This document shows, piece after piece, positions 48,724-58,113 of a DNA stretch of 64,000 nucleotides (position 1 is the stretch's first letter; each line of letters begins with the position of its first letter). A program made the position numbers and the translations under genes. The notes below the pieces were generated by a model that saw nothing but the letters and a program-made list of their open reading frames with translations, was not told the origin of the DNA and made no database searches. Location of the stretch: the NCBI GenBank assembly GCA_963742305.1, contig CAVULN010000016.1:467998-531997 (forward strand). The letters run 5' to 3'. Origin of the DNA: Roseiarcus sp963742305 (GTDB taxonomy: Bacteria; Pseudomonadota; Alphaproteobacteria; Rhizobiales; Beijerinckiaceae).

Positions 48724-50345
48724 GTCGCGACGACGCGTTTGTGCAGGCGGCCGATCGCGTCCAGCGCCGAGAGGATCGCGCCCTCCTGCCAGGCCGGAAT
48801 GTAGGAGGCGTGTTCGCCCGCGAGCACAATTCTGCCGTCGATCTGACAGAGGTCATCATAGTGCGCCTTGCGCGCTTCGTCCGACCAGTCGCCGGCGCAC
48901 CCCAGCGTGAACGGAACCCGGCTCCACGCGACCGCGACGCCGTTCTCGAACTCTTTGAGATATTGCGGATGGACCTGAGCGCCGAACGCGACCGCGCGCT
49001 TCACTCGCTCGTCCGGCGCCATCGCGGTGAACTCAAAGGAGTTCGGGCCGTCGAACGTGTAGCCGCCAAGCAGCACGCCTTTGCCGCCCCTGTTGAAATC
49101 GGCGCTCGGATAGGAAATCTGCCGGATCGGCAGATCGGTGTAGCTGATCCCGCCAAAAATGTGCTCGTCCTCCTCCCAGAACCGACGTGAGAACTGGAGC
49201 CCGAACTTGACCGCCGACGCGTAAGGCACCGCGTCGATGGCCGCCTTCATGGGCGCGGACACGGTCATGGGAATCTGGCTCAGGATGCTGAGCGGAATCG
49301 CGCACACGCACCAGTCGGCCTTCGCCTCCCGCGCCGTCCCGCCAGCCGCAAGATCCTCGAATTCGACAGTGACGCCGCTGTCGTCCTGCCGGATCGCCAC
49401 GACCTTCGCGCCATACCGGATGCGGTTCGGAATCTGCCGCGCGAAGGCTTCGCCGATCCGGCCCATGCCGCCGACCGGCTGGAACATGGTGGTCTGAAAA
49501 TCGTAGAGGAGGAAACTCTGCAGGCCCCGCCACAGCCGCGAGGCCAGAATGTCGGGAAGGTCGATCGGCTCGCCGGGAATTGGCGCAGCGCCCAGGCCCC
49601 CGCCCGGATCCTTCGCATAGCCCCGATGCGCGGCTGAAGCCTCGCCCGCCCGGTAGCGAAAATCGTGATCGAGCGCGCCGAGCGAGCGCAACGATTCGAG
49701 CAGGATTTCCTGATCCTCCTTCGACACCGCATCGTCGAGCGCGCCCTTTTTCGTCGCCTTGGCGAGGAGTTCCGCGACGCCGCCGTCGTAATCGGCCCTG
49801 ATCTCGCGGATGCGCTGCGGCTTGCCGCCGAACGCCTCGGCCGAATGAAAATAGGCGTTGTGGTTGAGCTGGATGAAAGGCTCGAGCGCCACTCCGAAAC
49901 GGCGGCAATAATCGAGGATCGCATAGTGGTGATAGGGAATGCGCCACGGTCCCGGATTGAGATAGAGGCCCGGGTCGAATTCGCATCGTTGCGTCGCGCC
50001 GCCGAGCTCGGTGAACACGTCGCCGCCGCGAATCGTCCAGTTGCGCCCGCCCGCTCGGGAATTGTACTCGAGCACGCTCACGTGATAGCCCGCGCGCTCA
50101 AGCTCGATCGCCGCCGTCATGCCGGCGAGGCCCGCCCCAAGAATGACGACGGAGGCGCCTTTGGGATCGCCTTCGAGCCTGATCGGGCCGCGATAAGGCG
50201 ACTCCTCCGCGTATCCGAGACGGGTCATCGCCTGATAGGCGGCGCCGGCGCCGACGCTCGCGCCAATGATTTCGAACAGTCTGCGCCGGGTCGGCTGAGG
50301 CGTCGCCGCGTCGCGCATCGTTTGGTCGCGTTGCATCAGGCGCAT
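48720..50345 (-). CDS. Flavin amine oxidase/dehydrogenase with Tat-like signal
   Basis: This FAD-dependent amine oxidase family protein (L-amino-acid oxidase-like) is about 541 residues. A Tat-like signal RRRLFEIIGASVGAG lies near the N-terminus. The FAD fold is VVILGAGLAGMTAAIELE, with SRAGGRNWT, and the C-terminal FAD segment is IVLAGEHASYIPAWQEGAI. ATG 50345 is chosen so that the twin-arginine motif lies about 20-25 residues in; the longer frame adds 65 Arg-rich residues. With the coupled cytochrome c it probably works as a periplasmic amine or amino-acid dehydrogenase. The substrate is unknown. Confidence 0.85.
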   Translation of the reverse strand: MRLMQRDQTMRDAATPQPTRRRLFEIIGASVGAGAAYQAMTRLGYAEESPYRGPIRLEGDPKGASVVILGAGLAGMTAAIELERAGYHVSVLEYNSRAGGRNWTIRGGDVFTELGGATQRCEFDPGLYLNPGPWRIPYHHYAILDYCRRFGVALEPFIQLNHNAYFHSAEAFGGKPQRIREIRADYDGGVAELLAKATKKGALDDAVSKEDQEILLESLRSLGALDHDFRYRAGEASAAHRGYAKDPGGGLGAAPIPGEPIDLPDILASRLWRGLQSFLLYDFQTTMFQPVGGMGRIGEAFARQIPNRIRYGAKVVAIRQDDSGVTVEFEDLAAGGTAREAKADWCVCAIPLSILSQIPMTVSAPMKAAIDAVPYASAVKFGLQFSRRFWEEDEHIFGGISYTDLPIRQISYPSADFNRGGKGVLLGGYTFDGPNSFEFTAMAPDERVKRAVAFGAQVHPQYLKEFENGVAVAWSRVPFTLGCAGDWSDEARKAHYDDLCQIDGRIVLAGEHASYIPAWQEGAILSALDAIGRLHKRVVAT

Positions 50346-50487
50346 TGTCGCATCGTCGCCTGGGTCGCGCAAAGCGGCGAAAGCCGGGCGTCTGCGACCG
50401 CCGCTCGAACGCGGCGCAACTGCCCAACACGAGACGGCGCCGGTCGCGCGCTCTGGAACGTGCTTCGAGACGCGCCTTCGGCGCTCC

Positions 50488-51021
50488 TCAGCGCGAGGGA
50501 CGGTTGGATCCGGCAACGACCCCCGCGACGGGCGCCGCATGGGCGAGCACCAGATCGGCCGCGGCGGCGATGTCGTCGATCGATGCGTGCGGCAGATGGG
50601 CGGGCGGTTCGCGGGAGTCGCTGATCAGCGCGACGATGTGCGGGTCTTCAGGGTAAAGCGCCGGCTTGTTATTGGCGGCGCGAAAGACCTCGATCTTCGG
50701 GTACGGATCGCGCTTGAAGCCCTCGATCAGCACAAGGTCGACAGCTTTCAGCAGGCGCAGAAGCTCGGTCAGCGAAGGTTCCGGCGCGCCGCGCAATTCC
50801 CGCATCAACGCGACCCGATTGGCGGACGCGACCAGCACCTCCTCGGCGCCGGCGGCGCGGTGTTCGTAGGAATCCTTGCCCGGCTGGTCGAGGTCGAAAT
50901 TGTGATGGGCGTGCTTGATCGTCGAAACGCGAAGGCCCCTGCGGTTGAGCTCGGGGATCAGCTTCACGATGAGCGTCGTCTTGCCCGCCCCGCTCCAGCC
51001 GGCAAACCCGATCAGGCGCAT
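50488..51021 (-). CDS. mobB: Molybdopterin-guanine dinucleotide biosynthesis adaptor MobB
   Basis: This 177-residue P-loop GTPase assists molybdenum cofactor guanylylation. Walker A is GWSGAGKTTL, and family segments are STIKHAHHNFDLDQPGKD (18 residues) and LVLIEGFKRDPYPKIEV. The gene order to mobA is not seen. It overlaps the 3' end of the acyltransferase gene by 10 bases. Confidence 0.94.
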   Translation of the reverse strand: MRLIGFAGWSGAGKTTLIVKLIPELNRRGLRVSTIKHAHHNFDLDQPGKDSYEHRAAGAEEVLVASANRVALMRELRGAPEPSLTELLRLLKAVDLVLIEGFKRDPYPKIEVFRAANNKPALYPEDPHIVALISDSREPPAHLPHASIDDIAAAADLVLAHAAPVAGVVAGSNRPSR

Positions 51022-52175
51022 GGCCTGCCAGTCCTCTCCATCCAGGTCCCGCTTCGCGTCCGTTTATCCGGGCGCCCGGGCGGCTCGGTCGCCGATGGCG
51101 CTCGATTTCGACGGCCGAGCAATCTGAGCAACGGAATCTCGAAGAGCACGTAGATCCGCCAGGCAAAGAGGACCGACGCCAGGGAGCCGGTCACAATGAT
51201 AACCTCGGGCGCCGCCGGATGGGCAACCCACCACAGCAGAAGCAGTTGAATGGGCAGCATGTGGCTGAGGTACAGCGTGTAGGACGCATCGCCGAGGGAG
51301 GTCCACATGCTGGGTTTGGCGTCAATCTGCATCGCGCCGAACACGATCATCGCGGCGGGGACGCCGTAGACCAAAACCCGCCGAAAGTTCTCGTCCCCAG
51401 CCAAAAGCTCCATGCTGGCGATTGGGGGAGCCATTCCTGCGAAGCCGGCTGCGACCAATGCAGCCGCGCCGATCGGAAGGCACCAGACCGCGGGCCGCCA
51501 GCGCGGCAGGTAGGACAGCGCCACGCCAAAGATGAACTCGAAGATGATCGGGTTTCCGAGAAACTGGAATATTGGCCCTCGCGCCCGGAGCGCCAGCGCG
51601 GCGGCGAAGACTCCGACGCAGAGAGACAGCAGCCGGCGGTCGACCAGCACGGCGGTGACCGCGGCGTAGAACACCATCTCGAAACACAATGTCCAGGCTA
51701 CGGTCAGCGCCGGCGCCGTCATGCGATCGGTAGCGGGCCAAAGAAGCAGCGTCGCGACGGCGTCGCGCCAGCCGAAGCTCGTCTTGGCCATGACAAGCAC
51801 GGCCGGAATGCTGATGATGAGGTACATGGGACCAATGCGCCGCAGCCTTCGCCACGCGAATTCCCGCCAGGTCAGCCGACGCGCCGTCAAGGCGATGATC
51901 ACGCCCGACAGCACGAAAAAAATGTCGACCCCTGCTCTCCCGGCGAGCTGAAGGTCGCGCGGCAGCACGCCGTACGAATGCGTCGCAATCAGGGAAGCGC
52001 AAGCGGCGTGGAAATAGACGACCATCATCGCCGCCGCAAAGCGGAGCGACTGCAGCGACCAGATCGTTCCGGATCGATGCGGACCGACAATCATTGCGTC
52101 GAGACTTGCATTCGGCCTCGCCAAGCGAACCTCGATCGCAAACGCGCGGGCCCGCCGCGCCAACCGGTCAAACAC
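51012..52175 (-). CDS. Acyltransferase 3 family membrane protein
   Basis: This integral membrane acyltransferase (OafA/ExoZ-like) has about ten hydrophobic helices, the conserved opening SLQSLRFAAAMMVVYFHA with the catalytic histidine, and RAGVDIFFVLSGVIIAL. It probably transfers an acetyl or other acyl group to an exopolysaccharide or surface glycan. The start could be MFDRL at 52175 or the methionine at MIVGPHRSG (52092-52094), which lies nearer the first helix. Confidence 0.88.
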   Translation of the reverse strand: MFDRLARRARAFAIEVRLARPNASLDAMIVGPHRSGTIWSLQSLRFAAAMMVVYFHAACASLIATHSYGVLPRDLQLAGRAGVDIFFVLSGVIIALTARRLTWREFAWRRLRRIGPMYLIISIPAVLVMAKTSFGWRDAVATLLLWPATDRMTAPALTVAWTLCFEMVFYAAVTAVLVDRRLLSLCVGVFAAALALRARGPIFQFLGNPIIFEFIFGVALSYLPRWRPAVWCLPIGAAALVAAGFAGMAPPIASMELLAGDENFRRVLVYGVPAAMIVFGAMQIDAKPSMWTSLGDASYTLYLSHMLPIQLLLLWWVAHPAAPEVIIVTGSLASVLFAWRIYVLFEIPLLRLLGRRNRAPSATEPPGRPDKRTRSGTWMERTGRPCA

Positions 52176-52350
52176 TATCCGACAATTGGATTACCGATGA
52201 CTTAGCCGGCCGGCGGTCGCCGTGCGCGTCCGTCGACCTTCCGGAGCGTCATCCGGCGACATGGCAAGCCGCGGCTCCGAGGATTAGGATCGCTCGGCCG
52301 CCTTCCGCAATCGCCTGCGCGGGGTCGAGATTGACCTTAAGGAAGCTGAC

Positions 52351-55300
52351 ATGACCGACGTCTTCGCCGCGTTCCGCTCCGAGGTCATGGTCCAGACGCC
52401 GCTGAGGGGCGCGATCACCGCGGCCTATCGGTCGCCCGAGCCCGAGTGCGTGCCGCCGCTCGTCGAGCTCGCGACCGCGAACGCGGATGAGGCCAGGCGC
52501 ATCGAAGCGCTCGCGGGCTCGCTCGTGATGAAGCTTCGGGCGAAGACCCGATCGAGCGGGGTCGAGGGCCTGATCCACGAATATTCGCTCTCGAGCCAGG
52601 AGGGCGTGGCGCTGATGTGCCTCGCCGAGGCCTTGCTGCGCATTCCCGACGCCGCGACCCGCGATGCGCTGATCCGCGACAAGCTCGCGCCCGGTGACTG
52701 GCGCGCCCATCTCGGCATGAGCCCGTCCCTGTTCGTCAACGCCGCCACCTGGGGCCTGGTGCTGACGGGCAGGCTCGTGACCACGACCAGCGAGCAGGGT
52801 TTGTCGGCCGCGCTGACCCGGCTCATCGCGCGGAGCGGCGAGCCGATCATCCGCGCCGGCGTCGATGTCGCGATGCGCCTCATGGGCGAGCAGTTCGTGA
52901 CCGGCCGCACGATCGAGGAGGCGCTCGGAAACGCCCGCGAGCGGGAAGCGCGCGGGTTCACCTTCTCCTACGACATGCTGGGCGAAGCGGCGACCACCGC
53001 CGAGGATGCGGCGCGCTATCTCGACGAATACGAGCGCGCCGTCCACGCGATCGGGCGGGCCTCGCATCGTCGCGGCATCTACGAAGGGCCGGGAATCTCG
53101 ATCAAGCTTTCGGCGCTCCATCCGCGCTATCAGCGCATCAAGCGCGCTCGCGTGATGACCGAACTCCTGCCGCGGGTCAAAGGGCTGGCGGCGCTGGCGA
53201 AATCTTACGACATCGGCTTCAACATCGACGCCGAGGAGGCCGACCGGCTCGATCTCTCGCTCGATCTTCTGGAGGCGCTGGCGCTCGACCCGGATCTCAA
53301 AGGCTGGAACGGGCTCGGCTTCGTCATCCAGGCCTACGGCAAGAGATGTGCGCCGGTCGTCGACTGGCTGATCGACCTTGGCCGCCGTTCGCACCGCCGG
53401 CTGATGATCCGCCTGGTCAAGGGCGCCTATTGGGATTCGGAGATCAAGCGGGCGCAGGCCGACGGCCTCGACGGATTTCCGGTGTTCACCCGCAAGGTCC
53501 ACACCGACGTCAGCTACCTCGCCTGCGCACGGAAGCTGCTCGCGGCGCCGGACGCGGTCTATCCGCAATTCGCGACCCACAATGCCCAGACGCTCGCGTC
53601 CGTGCTCGTCTTCGCCGGCCCCGATTTCTATCGCGGCCAGTACGAGTTCCAGTGCCTGCACGGAATGGGCGAACCTTTGTACGAGGAGGTCGTCGGCCGC
53701 CACAAGTTGGATCGGCCGTGCCGGGTCTACGCGCCAGTCGGCTCGCACGAAACGCTCCTCGCCTATCTCGTCCGCCGCCTGCTCGAGAACGGCGCCAACA
53801 CCTCGTTCGTCAACCGGATCGCCGATGCGAGCATTGGCCTCGGCGAGCTTGTCGCCGATCCGGCCGCGGCCGCCCGCTCCGTCCAGCCGATCGGGGCGCC
53901 GCATGACAAGATCGCGGCGCCGCGCGACCTCTACGCGCCGGACCGCGTCAACTCGCGCGGCCTCGATTTCTCCGACGAGGGACGCCTGGCCAAGCTCGCC
54001 GCCGGCCTCGCCGCCAGCGAAAGGACGTCCTGGCGCGCCTTTCCGCCGGGCGCGCCGGAGAACGAGGCGGGCGCGCCGGTCCTGAACCCCGCCGATCGAA
54101 GCGATGTCGTCGGCTTTGCCCGTCACGCTCACGCCGACGAAATCGCCGAGGCGCTCGCCGTCGGCGATCGCGCGGCGTCCTCCTTCGCCACCGTCCCGCC
54201 CAACGAGCGGGCGGCCATGCTTCGCCGTGCAGCCGACATGATCGAGGGGCGGAATGACCTGCTTATCGGCCTCATCGTTCGCGAGGCCGGCAAGTCCTAC
54301 GCCAACGCGGTCTCGGAAGTGCGGGAGGCCGCCGACTTCCTGCGCTACTACGCGCACGAGGCGGCGCGCACGATGCTTCCCGCCTCCCCTGCGCCCCTTG
54401 GCCTCGTCGTCTGCATCTCTCCCTGGAACTTTCCGCTTGCGATTTTCACCGGTCAGGTCGCGGCCGCGCTGGCGGCCGGCAATTCCGTCATCGCCAAGCC
54501 CGCAGAGGAGACGCCGCTCATCGCGGCTGAGGCCGTGCGTCTCATGCACGAAGCTGGCGTTCCGCGCGACGCTCTCCAGCTCATGCCGGGAGCGGGAGAA
54601 GTCGGCGCGGCGCTGATCGCCGACCGCCGTGTCCAGGGCGTCGTGTTCACCGGATCGACGCCGGTCGCGCGCGGAATCGAAAAGGAGCTTGCCGGGCGTC
54701 TCACCCGGCGCGGCGCCCCCCTGCCGCTCATCGCCGAGACCGGGGGTCTGAACGCGATGGTGGTCGATTCCTCGGCGCTCGCCGAGCAGGTAGTGGTCGA
54801 CGTGCTGTCGTCGGCGTTCGATTCGGCGGGCCAGCGCTGTTCGGCTTTGCGCATTCTCTGCCTGCAGGACGATGTCGCCGATCGCGTGCTGAGGATGCTG
54901 AAAGGCGCGATGGCCGAACTCGAGGTCGGCGACACGCGCTTCCTCTCGGTCGACGTCGGCCCGGTGATCACCGAAGAGGCGCGCGCCTCGATCGCCAAGC
55001 ACATCGAAACGATGCGCGGCCGCGGCCACAGGGTGACCCAAGTTCCGCTCGGCAAGGCTGCCGCGCGCGGCGCGTTTGTCGCGCCGACCCTTATCGAAGT
55101 GAGCCAGGTCGGCGATGTCGAGCGCGAAGTGTTCGGACCCGTCCTGCATGTGCTGCGCTACAAGCGCGAGGGGCTCGACAGACTGATCGACGACGTCAAC
55201 GCCGCGGGCTACGGCCTCACCTTCGGCCTCCACACGAGGATCGACGAGACGATCGCGCGCGTCGTCGAGCGGATCGAAGCCGGCAATGTCTACGTCAACC

Positions 55301-56010
55301 GCAACATCATCGGCGCGACGGTCGGGGTGCAGCCGTTCGGCGGCTCGCGGCTCTCCGGCACGGGACCCAAGGCTGGCGGGCCGCTCTATCTCTCGCGCCT
55401 CGTCGCCGAGCCCGCGCCGGGCGCGCTCGATGGCGTGGAGGGGGGCGCGGCGACCGCGGCCATTCGCGCCTATGGCGACTGGCTGGCGAGGCGCGGCCAC
55501 GCGCCCGAGGCCGAGCGGGTCGTGGGAATGATGGCGCGCTCGCCGCTCGGCGCGAGGGTCGAACTCAAGGGCCCGGTCGGCGAGCGCAATGTCTACTGGC
55601 TTCGCCGGCGGGGCCGCATCGCGGCGGTCGCGGCGAGCAAGAGCGGCCTTCTCATCCAGATCGGCGCGATCCTCGCGACGGGTAACGACGCGGTGGTCGA
55701 GGCCGCGCTCGCCGAGCGAACCCTCGCAGGCTTGCCGGCCGAGTTCGCGCACCGGATCCACCGCGTCGCGGATCCGCTGAGCGCCCCCGCCCTCGCCTTC
55801 GCCCTTCTCGAAGGCGACGAGGCGGCGGCGACCGAAGCGCTCATGAAGCTCGCGAAACGCGCGGGCCCGATCGTGCGGCTCGCGGCGCTCTCTCCCGACC
55901 GCCTCGCCGCCGGCGAGGATTACAATCTCGCCGACCTGGTCGAGGAATGCGCGACCGCGACCAACACCGCCGCGGCCGGCGGCAACGCGAGCCTCATGAC
56001 GATCGGATAG
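52351..56010 (+). CDS. putA: Bifunctional proline dehydrogenase / P5C dehydrogenase
   Basis: This 1,219-residue enzyme oxidises proline to glutamate with substrate channelling. The proline dehydrogenase barrel (about residues 140-480) has TFSYDMLGEAA, GPGISIKLSALHPRY and RLVKGAYWDSEIKRAQ. The aldehyde dehydrogenase part (about 530-1020) has ISPWNFPLAIFTGQ, the catalytic glutamate in LIAETGGLNAM and cysteine in SAGQRCSALR. A C-terminal domain follows. There is no N-terminal ribbon-helix-helix, so it is probably not its own repressor. AAGGA lies 7 bases before ATG 52351. The frame is intact. Confidence 0.97.
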   Translation: MTDVFAAFRSEVMVQTPLRGAITAAYRSPEPECVPPLVELATANADEARRIEALAGSLVMKLRAKTRSSGVEGLIHEYSLSSQEGVALMCLAEALLRIPDAATRDALIRDKLAPGDWRAHLGMSPSLFVNAATWGLVLTGRLVTTTSEQGLSAALTRLIARSGEPIIRAGVDVAMRLMGEQFVTGRTIEEALGNAREREARGFTFSYDMLGEAATTAEDAARYLDEYERAVHAIGRASHRRGIYEGPGISIKLSALHPRYQRIKRARVMTELLPRVKGLAALAKSYDIGFNIDAEEADRLDLSLDLLEALALDPDLKGWNGLGFVIQAYGKRCAPVVDWLIDLGRRSHRRLMIRLVKGAYWDSEIKRAQADGLDGFPVFTRKVHTDVSYLACARKLLAAPDAVYPQFATHNAQTLASVLVFAGPDFYRGQYEFQCLHGMGEPLYEEVVGRHKLDRPCRVYAPVGSHETLLAYLVRRLLENGANTSFVNRIADASIGLGELVADPAAAARSVQPIGAPHDKIAAPRDLYAPDRVNSRGLDFSDEGRLAKLAAGLAASERTSWRAFPPGAPENEAGAPVLNPADRSDVVGFARHAHADEIAEALAVGDRAASSFATVPPNERAAMLRRAADMIEGRNDLLIGLIVREAGKSYANAVSEVREAADFLRYYAHEAARTMLPASPAPLGLVVCISPWNFPLAIFTGQVAAALAAGNSVIAKPAEETPLIAAEAVRLMHEAGVPRDALQLMPGAGEVGAALIADRRVQGVVFTGSTPVARGIEKELAGRLTRRGAPLPLIAETGGLNAMVVDSSALAEQVVVDVLSSAFDSAGQRCSALRILCLQDDVADRVLRMLKGAMAELEVGDTRFLSVDVGPVITEEARASIAKHIETMRGRGHRVTQVPLGKAAARGAFVAPTLIEVSQVGDVEREVFGPVLHVLRYKREGLDRLIDDVNAAGYGLTFGLHTRIDETIARVVERIEAGNVYVNRNIIGATVGVQPFGGSRLSGTGPKAGGPLYLSRLVAEPAPGALDGVEGGAATAAIRAYGDWLARRGHAPEAERVVGMMARSPLGARVELKGPVGERNVYWLRRRGRIAAVAASKSGLLIQIGAILATGNDAVVEAALAERTLAGLPAEFAHRIHRVADPLSAPALAFALLEGDEAAATEALMKLAKRAGPIVRLAALSPDRLAAGEDYNLADLVEECATATNTAAAGGNASLMTIG

Positions 56011-56044
56011 GATGCTCCGCCCTCCCCGGGGGACGCGCGCGACG

Positions 56045-56200
56045 TCATAAGCGGCCGTCGCGGAACGGATTGAGGACCACGCAATCGCCGAACCGGCGTC
56101 CGTGTTGCAGGTCTTCGCTATACAGGCGATCGCAGCCCGCCTCGATCGCCGCGGCGACGATCAGCGCATCGGACTTGACCCAACTGGATTCCACGATCAT
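56045..56200 (-). pseudogene. PIN-domain (VapC-like) toxin, C-terminal remnant
   Basis: A 51-codon minus-strand frame reads SDALIVAAAIEAGCDRLYSE, then DLQHGRRFGDCVVLNPF to a TGA at 56045. This matches the third acidic residues and end of a PIN ribonuclease toxin. The first two thirds of the domain and any antitoxin are missing, so it is a remnant left downstream of putA, where the accessory region begins. Confidence 0.75.
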
Positions 56201-56283
56201 GCTCCACGCCTAATCAATTGGTCATTAGCGTCCCCGAGATCGTGACGACTACGTTAGGGTTATCGGATTGGGAGGACAAAACG

Positions 56284-56928
56284 ATGAGATTCATCGCCTC
56301 TTTAAAGACCCTGACACTTGCGATCATCGCCGTCCTGGCGGCGGTTCAGCCGGGCTGGGCAACAACCGTCGACACGTTCGACTTCACACAGACTGGTTGG
56401 ACCGTCTTTTTCCCCGGCACGGGTACGTTTCCAGATTCTACGGGACTGCTGTTCGGTTCGTTCACCGGCGCCGTCGAACCCAATGGCTTCATCGAGCAGG
56501 GAGACTTGACGGCTTTCTCGGCCGTATTCACGCCTGCCGACCCCACTCCCTTCACTCCCCTCGCTCTCAATCAGCTAACGCTGTTTTCCTTCGATACAGC
56601 AGGCGGCGCGAGCAGCCTGGATTTTGCCGGTTCTGCGTCCGATAATACTCCTTTCTGCAGCGGCGCGGCGGCTACCCTGGACGCCAACTGCACGTACAAT
56701 TTCTTACTCACTTATCCGGGTGGGACGAAGGCCGTCGCGTACGTTGGAGGCTTCTTTGTATCGGCCAGCCTTCCGACGGTGACGCTGGTCTCCAGCGTCA
56801 CCGCAAATCCGCCGTCGAGCGTCCCCGAGCCCAGCTCGTCGGTGCTTTTCGGCACCGCCCTGATCGGCCTCGTTGGCGCTTTTCGGCTCCGCCATACTCG
56901 GCCTCATTGGTTTCGCGTCGCCGGCTGA
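56284..56928 (+). CDS. PEP-CTERM sorting-domain protein
   Basis: This 214-residue exported protein has a signal peptide (about 1-26, ending near QPGWA), a Thr/Phe/Gly/Pro-rich body with two cysteines and a C-terminal sorting signal: VPEPSSS, a hydrophobic helix (VLFGTALIGLVGAF) and a basic end (RLRHTRPH). Such proteins are processed by an exosortase and placed on the surface or in extracellular matrix. No exosortase is in the window. The GGGAGGA ribosome site confirms ATG 56284. Function of the body unknown. Confidence 0.87.
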   Translation: MRFIASLKTLTLAIIAVLAAVQPGWATTVDTFDFTQTGWTVFFPGTGTFPDSTGLLFGSFTGAVEPNGFIEQGDLTAFSAVFTPADPTPFTPLALNQLTLFSFDTAGGASSLDFAGSASDNTPFCSGAAATLDANCTYNFLLTYPGGTKAVAYVGGFFVSASLPTVTLVSSVTANPPSSVPEPSSSVLFGTALIGLVGAFRLRHTRPHWFRVAG

Positions 56929-56934
56929 TTTTGG

Positions 56935-57093
56935 CAGTCCCTTCGGTCGAACTGGCTCTCCAGCCGCGCCTTCGACACCTACGACGCCATCATCGATGCC
57001 GCTTGCGAGGCTTGGATGAACCTCATGAAAAGGCCCAGCGCCATCACCTCAATCGGGATGCGAAGCTGGGCCCACGTCGGTCAGTCGTCATGA
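56935..57093 (+). pseudogene. IS630-family transposase, 3'-end remnant
   Basis: The frame ending at TGA 57091-57093 reads LRSNWLSSRAFDTYDAIIDAA followed by AWMNLMKRPSAITSIGMRSW, the typical C-terminus of IS630-family transposases. The N-terminal and catalytic parts are absent. It begins just after the PEP-CTERM gene stop. Confidence 0.75.
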
Positions 57094-57201
57094 CCCTTGG
57101 TATTACTGCATGCTCCCCGCGGATGCGGACGGACGGGGATGCTCCCTGGGGGTGGCGGCTGGCGCGCCGATTGCTCCGCCACTCACACCTGCCAGGCGCT
57201 C

Positions 57202-57315
57202 GCCTGTTTCGAGGAGGATTTCGAGGCCTGCATCGCCCACCTGCGGCTGCCGGTCACCCATCGCCGTTTCGTTCGGACCACAGACCTCCTCGAACGGTTG
57301 TTCGTCGAGGAGCGC
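57202..57315 (+). pseudogene. IS256 (Mutator)-family transposase fragment
   Basis: The frame reads ACFEEDFEACIAHLRLPVTH and RRFVRTTDLLERLFVEER, matching the conserved C-terminal block of IS256-type transposases (RTTNLLERLFGEERRR). The fragment is short, and neighbouring sequence in the same frame is not recognisable. Confidence 0.6.
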
Positions 57316-57406
57316 TTCACCGAATTCGAACTGCGCCAGACCGCCGCCGTCAGAAAGGACCTCGACCACGAATATCAGGTTTCAACCACGCCGCTGGCAC
57401 AGTCAG

Positions 57407-57502
57407 CCCCGCGTTTCTAGCAAAATCCGCGCCTTGACCGAGACCGCTCAACGCACGTTCCGCCGCGTTATTGGAGAGGCAGATGCGACCGTTTTCGAGG
57501 AC
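57407..57502 (-). pseudogene. IS66-family transposase (TnpC-type) fragment
   Basis: On the minus strand the frame reads LENGRICLSNNAAERALSGL, matching the conserved SNNAAERALR block near the C-terminus of IS66 transposases. It abuts the IS256 fragment on the opposite strand. An upstream TGA in the same frame shows that it is dead. Confidence 0.65.
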
Positions 57503-57576
57503 CCGGCAATCTCAGAATTCTCATAGCGCTTGAAAGGTTCGAGGACGAGGTTCGTCTGGGTTGATGATTCGGCCTG

Positions 57577-57590
57577 GGAATCGCGATTCC
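57577..57590. repeat. Perfect 14-bp palindrome
   Basis: GGAATCGCGATTCC is an exact palindrome in the intergenic stretch beyond the IS66 fragment. It could be a protein-binding site or a transposon end. Confidence 0.6.
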
Positions 57591-57600
57591 GTTGCTGTAT

Positions 57601-57635
57601 TCCGGAATATGATCTACTAATTTCATATTCACGGA
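57601..57635. repeat. Stem-loop with 12 paired bases and one bulge
   Basis: TCCG-GAATATGA (57601-57612) pairs with TCATATTC-A-CGGA (57623-57635) across a 10-base loop, giving an 8-bp and a 4-bp stem separated by one bulged A. No T-run follows directly. Origin and function unknown. Confidence 0.55.
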
Positions 57636-58113
57636 ATTCAATCCCGGTTCCAGGAAGAGCAAGGGGCAGGAGCGATCCGGCGGTTTGAAAACAATTTTGC
57701 ATACAGCCCGAGAGCCGAGGGCATTTGTTGTTTTTTTTGACCGATAATCCAGGCGGCGAGATAAATTACTCGCCGCTCACCTCTCTTCCTTTAAGAAAGA
57801 CGGTAATAAACCGAGATCGAGAATCGGCGGCGAAAACGTCGTCCCTTGGGGCGGGCGGGGGACAAGGATCGCGACTGGCCGGATCTCGACCCGAACTTCC
57901 ATGGCATGGAGTCGATGCGCGGCTTGAGGTAAATGTTGTGCTATCGCCGAGGACGGCTTCGCCTAAAGTCGCCTCCAGCGATTTGCACGTTTCTCTTGAG
58001 CCGCGCCCGGGCCCCAATTTGCGGCTGCACGATCTCTCTCAAGACGAGTTTGGGTCCGCCGAAGGTCAAGGCGCGGAACAATGTTCCTGTGGGGAGCAGT
58101 AAAGAGATAGAAG

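Larger units (their letters stand above)
57516..58113. other. Intergenic, lower-GC region with inverted repeats
   Basis: These roughly 600 bases between the transposon remnants and the next gene contain no ORF I can support. A T8 run lies near 57731. The two inverted repeats listed separately are the only structure seen. Confidence 0.55.

Noticed and set aside
52249..55761. 1,170-codon minus-strand open frame opposite putA
   Set aside because: Arg/Asp-rich shadow frame of a GC-rich gene; putA on the plus strand accounts for the sequence.
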